DNA of 64,000 nt from Amycolatopsis sp. 2-15 (lineage in GTDB: Bacteria; Actinomycetota; Actinomycetes; Mycobacteriales; Pseudonocardiaceae): assembly GCF_030285625.1 (NCBI RefSeq), contig NZ_CP127294.1, forward strand, positions 3,544,001-3,608,000, written 5' to 3'. Position numbers and translations under genes: made by a program. The first letter of the stretch is position 1. Each line of letters begins with the position of its first letter. Of this stretch, positions 58,664-64,000 are shown one piece after another. The notes beneath the pieces were generated by a model. That model did not search any database, was not told the origin of the DNA, and saw nothing but the letters and a program-made list of their open reading frames with translations.

Positions 58664-60769
58664 CTACGCGCGGCTGCCGTAGTTCCGCCACACGCCGGCG
58701 GGCTTGCGCTCGCCGACGCCGTCGCGGCGGTAGTCACAAACCCCCGTGGGGAAGGTCTTCTTCAGAGTGGCCTTCTCGGCGGAAGTGAACTTGACCGGGT
58801 ACGAGCCGAAGTCCAGCGGCTTCGTCCGGCACTTCAGCACATCCATGGCCAGCCCCTCACCAGCAGCCATCCGAGTGTTCTCCGCCACCGGATAAAGCGC
58901 ACCACACTGGCCCGACGACGGGTCGGTCAGCTTCTCCTGCACCCGCAGGGTCGCCGAGAGGTAGCAGCCGTCCGAGAGGTCGTGGGGCCGGTTAGCGATG
59001 ACGCGACCAGCAGCACTCCGCCCCGAGTGATCCCGAGAGATTGCCGTCAACCAGCGGTCCATCGCGTCCAGTTCGTACGCGCTCGCCGCCGCCTGCTCGT
59101 CGGCCGTCGGGTGATTGGCGATGATCACCTGGCTGGCCGCGGTCCCATTCGCGGACAGCAACCGCTGCCGCAGCACGAACGACCACTCCGACGTGTGAAT
59201 GTCGTTTCCGGCGCCCGCCAGGTCGAGGTCCGTGCGCTGGTCGATGATCGGCGTCGATGCCAAGCCCTGCGACGCAGAGTTGAAGATGTCGTCGCGATAC
59301 AGCGCGTCCAGGGCCTTCGGGTCGGCCGACGAGCGCGCGGCCACCGGCTTGCCCGTGTAGTCCAGCCCGCCGATCGAGGCGTTCAAGGAGACGAACTGCG
59401 CCGACGAGATCGCTCCGGCCTTCAACGCGTCCAGCCCGTACTGCACCCCCACGTTGTCCAGCGTGTTCCGCACGAACCCCGTGCGAGGATCGCGCCCCAG
59501 CTGGTTCGCGAACTGCTCGTTGGAGTTGCAGATGACGCCATGGGGATTCGTCACCGGGTCCCACCGAACGGAGACGGGGATCGCGGAGTTGCAGCTGTCC
59601 GTGGCCGTCGCGCGGCTGGCGAAGGTGGCGTCCCACGAAAGGCACGAAGAGTACGAGTTCCAGCCCGCCACGGCGAGCTTCTGGGCGTCAGTAAAACCAG
59701 CGGAAGCGAAGTAGCGGTTCAGCAGCCGGCAGTCGGCCACCGGGCCGGCCGTGGTGATGGGGTCCGGAAAGGACACGCCGGGGATGATGCCGTCGACGAT
59801 GCCGGGGTAGTTCTCGGCGATGTCGTACTGCTGGATGGCACCGCCGGAGCCGCCCCAGCCGATGGTGTGCTGGACCGGGCCGTAGGTCTCGACGAAGTGC
59901 TCCTTCACCATCATCGCGGCCTCGGCTGAGATGATCGGGCTGCAGTTGTTGTCGAGCACGTTCAGGCTCGACGACGCGACCGCGTAGCCCTGAGAAAGGA
60001 ACAGGTCGTTGACCACACCGCCGGTGCCGGCGCCCTGGTGGTAGCCGGAGTTGCAGCCGCCGCCGAAGGTGTAGACCAGTTTGCCGTTCCAGCCGGCCGA
60101 AGGAGTGAAGGGGGACGGGGTGGCGGGGCCGGAAGCCAGCGCCGCGATCTCGTACACCGCGCGATCGATCGTGCCCCGCTCCACGCGAACGATGTAGGGC
60201 ACGCCGCCCAGAGCCGTGGCGAGGTCGGCCGGGCGGCTCGCCGGGTCGGCCAGAGCCACGAACTTGCCGGCGGTGTTCTTGTACTGGTAGGTAACCTGCG
60301 TCGGCGCGCTGCACAGCGGCATGGTCGCCGGCGGCAAGCCGAACGCCGTGGTCTCGCAGTAGAACGGCTTCTGCTGCGTCCCGGAGAACACCGGGCCCGT
60401 GATCGAGTGGTTCACCACGCGCACGCTCGCGCGGTCACCGTGGCCGGCCGTCGCCACCAGGTCGGTCGAGCCGTCGCGCAGGCCGGTGACGAGACCGAGC
60501 AGGCTGCCGTCGCGCTCGGCGTGGAAGGCCCGCGTGACGTCGTGGCCGCCGGCCGAGACACGAACGCCGGAGCGAGCGTCCGGCGGCGTGATTCTGACCA
60601 GGACCTGGCCTCCGCTGACCAGATCGGGCCGCGGGTTGGAGACGGTTGTGATGGCCAACCGAGCATGCCCGCCCGGTTGCGCGACGGCCGAGGTCGCCGC
60701 TGTCGTGAGGAGGATCGGCACGGCCAGAGCGGCCACTACCGCGGTCGAGCGCCAAGTACGGTTTCTCAA
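58664..60769 (-). CDS. Large secreted alpha/beta-hydrolase-like protein (DUF6351 type)
   Basis: A 701-residue exported protein. A signal peptide with VVAALAVPILLTTAATSAVA spans about residues 1 to 30. An Ig-like domain follows, beginning TTVSNPRPDLVSGGQVLVRI. The catalytic part has YTFGGGCNSGYHQG near 255 and a nucleophile region HTIGWGGSGGAIQQYDIAEN near 318 with GxGGSGGA. Many cysteines are present, as in tannase- and feruloyl-esterase-like proteins. Substrate unknown; polymer or ester degradation outside the cell is likely. The TTG start is chosen because GAGGTG stands seven bases before it and no better start fits the signal peptide. Confidence 0.85.
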   Translation of the reverse strand: MRNRTWRSTAVVAALAVPILLTTAATSAVAQPGGHARLAITTVSNPRPDLVSGGQVLVRITPPDARSGVRVSAGGHDVTRAFHAERDGSLLGLVTGLRDGSTDLVATAGHGDRASVRVVNHSITGPVFSGTQQKPFYCETTAFGLPPATMPLCSAPTQVTYQYKNTAGKFVALADPASRPADLATALGGVPYIVRVERGTIDRAVYEIAALASGPATPSPFTPSAGWNGKLVYTFGGGCNSGYHQGAGTGGVVNDLFLSQGYAVASSSLNVLDNNCSPIISAEAAMMVKEHFVETYGPVQHTIGWGGSGGAIQQYDIAENYPGIVDGIIPGVSFPDPITTAGPVADCRLLNRYFASAGFTDAQKLAVAGWNSYSSCLSWDATFASRATATDSCNSAIPVSVRWDPVTNPHGVICNSNEQFANQLGRDPRTGFVRNTLDNVGVQYGLDALKAGAISSAQFVSLNASIGGLDYTGKPVAARSSADPKALDALYRDDIFNSASQGLASTPIIDQRTDLDLAGAGNDIHTSEWSFVLRQRLLSANGTAASQVIIANHPTADEQAAASAYELDAMDRWLTAISRDHSGRSAAGRVIANRPHDLSDGCYLSATLRVQEKLTDPSSGQCGALYPVAENTRMAAGEGLAMDVLKCRTKPLDFGSYPVKFTSAEKATLKKTFPTGVCDYRRDGVGERKPAGVWRNYGSRA

Positions 60770-60823
60770 CTTCGCACCTCGTTGCTCACGGCACCGCTCG
60801 GGTGCGGTGCCACGCAAGTGCCG

Positions 60824-60853
60824 GGTATAGCACGCGTTACTTAGCCAGAACAA
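60824..60853 (-). promoter_or_regulatory. Putative promoter of the DUF6351-like gene with overlapping palindrome
   Basis: On the minus strand TTGTTC (60853-60848) and TATACC (60829-60824) stand 18 bp apart. CAGAA-CAACA-TTCTG, a perfect 5-5-5 inverted repeat at 60846-60860, overlaps the -35 and could be an operator. The rest of the 245-bp gap to livG shows no gene. Confidence 0.4.
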
Positions 60854-61013
60854 CATTCTGCCCCGCGAAGTGATCAAGGTTCGCCGGATCAAGCTTCGGT
60901 AACCGCGAACTCGGCCCGATAACGGGTCTGGGCAAGCCAGGGAGATGTCTGTACTGTTCGTCGCGTCCGAATCGGATTCTGCTTTGCCGGTGTCACTGCA
61001 ACGAGGCGGTGGG

Positions 61014-61823
61014 GTGAGCGTGGTCGAGGATCCTGTACTCCTGCGCGCTGAGGGACTCTGTGTCTCCTTCGGCGGGCTCGAGGTACTCAGGCAGGTTTCG
61101 CTGGAGGTCCACGCCGGGTGCGTGCTCGGCGTCATCGGCCCGAACGGCGCGGGCAAGACCACGCTGTTCAACACGATCTGTGGGTTCGTGCGGCCCGGCT
61201 CCGGCACGATCACCTTCGCCGGCCAGGCCCTCGAGCGGCCCCGGCCCGAGCGGCTCACGCGCCACGGCATCGCCCGCACGTTGCAAGGACTCGGTCTGTT
61301 CGCGGGATTGACGGTGCTGGACAACGTGGTCGCGGGCGCCACGCACCGCTCGCGCACGAGCCTCGGCGGCGCGCTGCTCGGGTCACCCTGGGCCGACCAC
61401 GACGAACGCGCGCTCGCCGCCCGCGCGATGGACGTGCTGCGCGAGCTCGGAATCGACGGTGACGCGAAGCGGATCTGCGCCGGGTTGCCCTACGGCGTGC
61501 GCAAACGCGTCGCCCTCGCGCGCGCCCTGGTGAGCCAGCCCCGGTTGCTGCTGCTCGACGAACCGGCGGCCGGCCTGTCGGCGACGGAGGTCGGCGAGCT
61601 GGCCGACATCGTCCGCGGCCTGGCGCCGGCGACGACCGTGATGCTGGTCGAGCACCACATGGACTTCGTGATGAACCTGTGCGACCGGCTCGTGGTGCTC
61701 GACTTCGGCGAGGTCATCGCCCGCGGCACGCCGGCGCAGGTGCGGGCCGACCCGCAGGTGCAGCGGGCTTATCTCGGCGACCCCGTAGCGGCCGTCGCGG
61801 GAGAGGGCGGTGCGCATGCTTGA
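61014..61823 (+). CDS. livG: Branched-chain amino acid-type ABC transporter ATPase (LivG)
   Basis: A 269-residue ATPase. Walker A is GPNGAGKTTLFNTICG near residue 42. The LivG-type GIARTLQGLGLFAGLTVLDN follows, and the signature region reads LPYGVRKRVALARALVSQ rather than the usual GQQRR form. Walker B with LLLLDEPAAGLSATEVGELA and the switch histidine in MLVEHHMDFVMNLCDR are intact. GTG at 61014 is favoured; the ATG at 60945 has no spacing to its purine-rich stretch. It overlaps livF by 8 bp. Substrates of such systems include amino acids, amides and urea. Confidence 0.9.
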   Translation: MSVVEDPVLLRAEGLCVSFGGLEVLRQVSLEVHAGCVLGVIGPNGAGKTTLFNTICGFVRPGSGTITFAGQALERPRPERLTRHGIARTLQGLGLFAGLTVLDNVVAGATHRSRTSLGGALLGSPWADHDERALAARAMDVLRELGIDGDAKRICAGLPYGVRKRVALARALVSQPRLLLLDEPAAGLSATEVGELADIVRGLAPATTVMLVEHHMDFVMNLCDRLVVLDFGEVIARGTPAQVRADPQVQRAYLGDPVAAVAGEGGAHA

Positions 61824-62523
61824 CGTCAGCGGGCTCGTCGTGGACTACGGGCCGGTGCGGGCGCTCGACCACGTGGACCTGGTGGTGGAGCAGGGATCCA
61901 TTACCGCGGTGCTGGGCTCGAACGGTGCCGGCAAGACGACGCTGCTGCGGGCACTCAGTGGTCTGCACCGCCCGCGTGACGGCGCCGTGCAGCTCGACGG
62001 CCACGACATCACGCGCCTGGCCCCGGAGGATCTCGTCCGCCTCGGTGTCGCGCACGTGCCCGAGGGCCGCGGCGTGATCGCCGAGCTGACGGTGGAGGAG
62101 AACTTGCGCCTCGGTGGCCTGTGGCGGCGCGACCGGCACTGGCTGCGCTCGGGCACCGGCGAGATGTACGACCTGTTCCCCCCGTTGGCCGACCGCCGGC
62201 ACCAGCGCGCGGAAGCGCTTTCCGGTGGCGAACGTCAGATGCTCGCCATCGGCCGCGCGCTGATGAGCCGGCCCGAGCTCCTCCTGCTCGACGAACCCTC
62301 ACTCGGCCTCGCACCACGGGTTTCGGCCCGGATCGTGGCCGTGCTGCGGACGCTGCGCGAGGAGAACGGCCTCACGCTGCTGCTGGTGGAGCAGAACGCG
62401 GCGACCGCGCTGTCGGTCGCCGACCGGGCCGTCGTCCTGCACCTCGGCCGCAAGGTCGCCGACGACACCGCCGACACCCTCGCGGCCGACGACCGCGTGC
62501 GCCGCGCCTACCTGGAGGTGTGA
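61816..62523 (+). CDS. livF: Branched-chain amino acid-type ABC transporter ATPase (LivF)
   Basis: A 235-residue ATPase partner. It shows GSNGAGKTTLLRALSGLH near residue 36, HVPEGRGVIAELTVEENLRL near 88, the signature LSGGERQMLAIGRALMSRP near 137, and Walker B with LLLLDEPSLGLAPRVS. The switch histidine position reads LLVEQNAATAL, the usual LivF form. ATG at 61816 overlaps the livG stop; a GTG two codons earlier is possible. Its stop overlaps livH by one base. Confidence 0.93.
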   Translation: MLDVSGLVVDYGPVRALDHVDLVVEQGSITAVLGSNGAGKTTLLRALSGLHRPRDGAVQLDGHDITRLAPEDLVRLGVAHVPEGRGVIAELTVEENLRLGGLWRRDRHWLRSGTGEMYDLFPPLADRRHQRAEALSGGERQMLAIGRALMSRPELLLLDEPSLGLAPRVSARIVAVLRTLREENGLTLLLVEQNAATALSVADRAVVLHLGRKVADDTADTLAADDRVRRAYLEV

Positions 62524-63401
62524 TGGGCCGCTTCCTCGACCTGACCCTCGCCGGGCTCACCAGCGGGGCCGTGTATTCGGCCGTCGCGCTGGCGCTCGTG
62601 CTGATCTGGCGCTCCACGCGGATCGTGAACTTCGCGCAGGGCGGCATGCTGATGATCACCACGTTCATCGCCTACACGATCGTCTCCCACGGCGGCTCCT
62701 ACTGGCTGGCGCTGATCGTGGCCGTCCTCAGTGGACTCGTGCTCGGCGCCGTGGTGGAACGCGTGCTGGTGCGGCCGGTGGAGAAACGATCGCCACTGGA
62801 CGCGGTGGTGGTGACCTTCGGCCTGCTCGTGCTGCTGCAGGGCGTGGCCGGGATGCTCTTCGGCGGCACCCCGCGCTCGTACCCGCCGGCGTTCGGCATC
62901 GCCGGGTTCAAGGTGGGCGACCGGCAGCTGCTGTTCGCGCCCAACGACCTGTGGATCGTGCTCGTGGTGCTCGCCGTGATGGTGGTGCTGGCGCTGGTGT
63001 TCCGCAAGACGAATCTCGGCCTGCGCATGCGGGCCTCGGCGTTCGCGCCGGAAGTGGCGCGCCTGCTCGGCGTGCGCGTCGGGCGGATGCTCACGGTCGG
63101 CTGGGCCCTGGCGGCGGCGGTCGGCGCGATCGCCGGTGTGCTGGTCGCCCCCAGCACGTTCGTGAGCCCGACGGCGTTCGACGCGGTCCTGGTGTTCGGC
63201 TTCACCGCGGCGGTGATCGGCGGCCTCGACAGCCCGCCGGGCGCCGTCGTCGGCGGGCTCGCGCTCGGCATCGTGCTCAGCTACGTGGCCGGCTACCTCG
63301 GGTCCGACATCGTCACGCTGGCCTCGCTCGTAGTCCTCATCGGGGTGCTGATGCTGCGTCCGCAAGGGCTGTTCGGTTCGACGAAGGGAAGGCGGGTATG
63401 A
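62523..63401 (+). CDS. livH: Branched-chain amino acid-type ABC transporter permease (LivH)
   Basis: A 292-residue permease with about eight membrane segments. LAGLTSGAVYSAVALALVLI at the N-terminus, RIVNFAQGGMLM near residue 40, and FRKTNLGLRMRASAFAPEVA near 160 with the coupling loop are typical. It ends LMLRPQGLFGSTKGRRV, the normal LivH C-terminus. The ATG overlaps the livF stop codon and the TGA overlaps the livM ATG, so the operon is continuous. Confidence 0.94.
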   Translation: MGRFLDLTLAGLTSGAVYSAVALALVLIWRSTRIVNFAQGGMLMITTFIAYTIVSHGGSYWLALIVAVLSGLVLGAVVERVLVRPVEKRSPLDAVVVTFGLLVLLQGVAGMLFGGTPRSYPPAFGIAGFKVGDRQLLFAPNDLWIVLVVLAVMVVLALVFRKTNLGLRMRASAFAPEVARLLGVRVGRMLTVGWALAAAVGAIAGVLVAPSTFVSPTAFDAVLVFGFTAAVIGGLDSPPGAVVGGLALGIVLSYVAGYLGSDIVTLASLVVLIGVLMLRPQGLFGSTKGRRV

Positions 63402-64000
63402 CGGCGCTCGCCGCGGCGGCACCGGTCCGCTTCTGGCAGCGGTCCACGCTGGTCCGCCACCTCACGCTCTCGGTGCTGGGCCTGATCGTGCTGTACTTCG
63501 TGACGACCTCGCTCGACTCGTTCGCGAACCTGCAGTTCGCCCAGATCTGTTACACCGCCATCGCGACGGCGGGCCTGACCGTCCTTTCCGGACTGTCCGG
63601 CCAGATCTCCCTCGGCCACGGCGCGTTCGTGGCCGTCGGCGCCTACACCACGGCGTTGCTGCTCGAACACCTCGACTGGCCGCTCGTGCTCGTACTGCTC
63701 GGTTCGGTGGTCATCGGCGGCGCGCTGGGTTCGCTGGTCGGCGTGGCGGCGGCCCGGCTGCGTGGCCCGTACTTGGCGGGTGCGACCCTCGCGCTCGCCG
63801 TCGGGCTGCCGTCGCTGGCCGACTACCACGGCCTGCGCGACCTGCTCGGCGGCGCCAACGGCCTCATCGTCACCTCCGACCCGCCGCCGCTTTCCCTCGG
63901 CGAGAGCTTTCCGCTCGAACGCTGGCAGGCGTGGATCTGCGGCCTCTGCCTGGTGGTCACGTTGTTCCTGCTCGCGAACCTCACGCGCAGCCGGATCGGC
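63398..64000 (+). CDS. livM: Branched-chain amino acid-type ABC transporter permease (LivM), cut by window end
   Basis: The first 201 residues of a LivM permease, continuing beyond the window. GLTVLSGLSGQISLGHGAFV near residue 58 and the following VGAYTTALLLE are the LivM signature, and RLRGPYLAGATLALAVGLPS near 118 precedes the next segments. About 120 to 180 further residues are expected. No periplasmic binding protein gene is seen before livG, so it may follow livM or lie elsewhere. Confidence 0.92.
   Translation, partial: MTALAAAAPVRFWQRSTLVRHLTLSVLGLIVLYFVTTSLDSFANLQFAQICYTAIATAGLTVLSGLSGQISLGHGAFVAVGAYTTALLLEHLDWPLVLVLLGSVVIGGALGSLVGVAAARLRGPYLAGATLALAVGLPSLADYHGLRDLLGGANGLIVTSDPPPLSLGESFPLERWQAWICGLCLVVTLFLLANLTRSRIG

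Noticed and set aside
60945..61013. N-terminal extension of LivG from ATG 60945
   Set aside because: The purine-rich stretch touches the ATG with no spacing, and the added 23 residues are absent from typical LivG proteins. GTG 61014 is a better fit.
1..64000. Prophage, insertion sequence, integrative element or biosynthetic gene cluster
   Set aside because: No transposase, integrase, phage structural, PKS, NRPS or terpene synthase motif was recognised on either strand.

Overview
The window is very GC-rich, uses many GTG and some TTG starts, and carries Lsr2, an IdeR-type iron box, EfeO/EfeB, PucR and large secreted alpha/beta hydrolases. Together these point to a filamentous actinobacterium of the Pseudonocardiaceae, probably Amycolatopsis or a close relative. 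The genus is inferred from gene content and was not tested. No rRNA, tRNA, CRISPR array, insertion sequence, prophage or biosynthetic gene cluster was found.

Layout. 1-8.3 kb: a cut-off fatty acyl-CoA ligase with a LuxR/GAF regulator, a coiled-coil protein, a TetR relic, an AlkC-like DNA repair protein, a two-gene unit pairing a dihydropteroate synthase homologue with a RibD-type reductase, a YciI protein, a membrane protein and a TetR regulator with a visible operator. 8.3-18.9 kb: a purine catabolism island of PucR regulator, uricase, three-subunit xanthine dehydrogenase, guanine deaminase, purine permease, a stand-alone allophanate-hydrolase-like domain and glycerate kinase. These genes take guanine, hypoxanthine and xanthine to urate and 5-hydroxyisourate, and could recycle the glyoxylate made later. 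18.9-21.2 kb: a minus-strand unit (Nudix, SDR, RraA-like, truncated VOC) ending in a disturbed region. 21.5-25.7 kb: efeO-efeB and a secreted phosphoesterase. 26.5-31.1 kb: a frameshifted lsr2, then an iron-box-controlled siderophore importer of two permeases, an ATPase and a lipoprotein.

31.1-36.7 kb: an aldehyde dehydrogenase pseudogene divergent from an AraC regulator, two metallo-beta-lactamase-fold proteins and a GlxA-type regulator. 36.6-45.5 kb: a coherent unit of ROK kinase, Dpp-type oligopeptide importer, ROK repressor and M81 peptidase, which looks like an import-and-degrade system for a peptide or glycopeptide. 45.4-51 kb: an ArsR-SRPBCC fusion with a clear operator, a deletion scar that fused the remains of a sugar permease to the remains of a glycogen-debranching enzyme, then a short YidC, a DUF6412-like protein and a short Rho paralogue. 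51-54.6 kb: an amino acid permease, an Lrp regulator and a class III aminotransferase sharing a 14-bp putative operator. 54.8-60.8 kb: an unknown protein and three exported alpha/beta hydrolases. 61-64 kb: the start of a branched-chain-amino-acid-type importer (livG-F-H-M), cut by the window end.

A notable feature is the number of damaged genes: a TetR relic, a truncated VOC protein, frameshifted lsr2, an aldehyde dehydrogenase with two lesions, and the permease/debranching scar. Some single-base lesions could be sequencing errors. The deletion junction and the nonsense codon are harder to dismiss.
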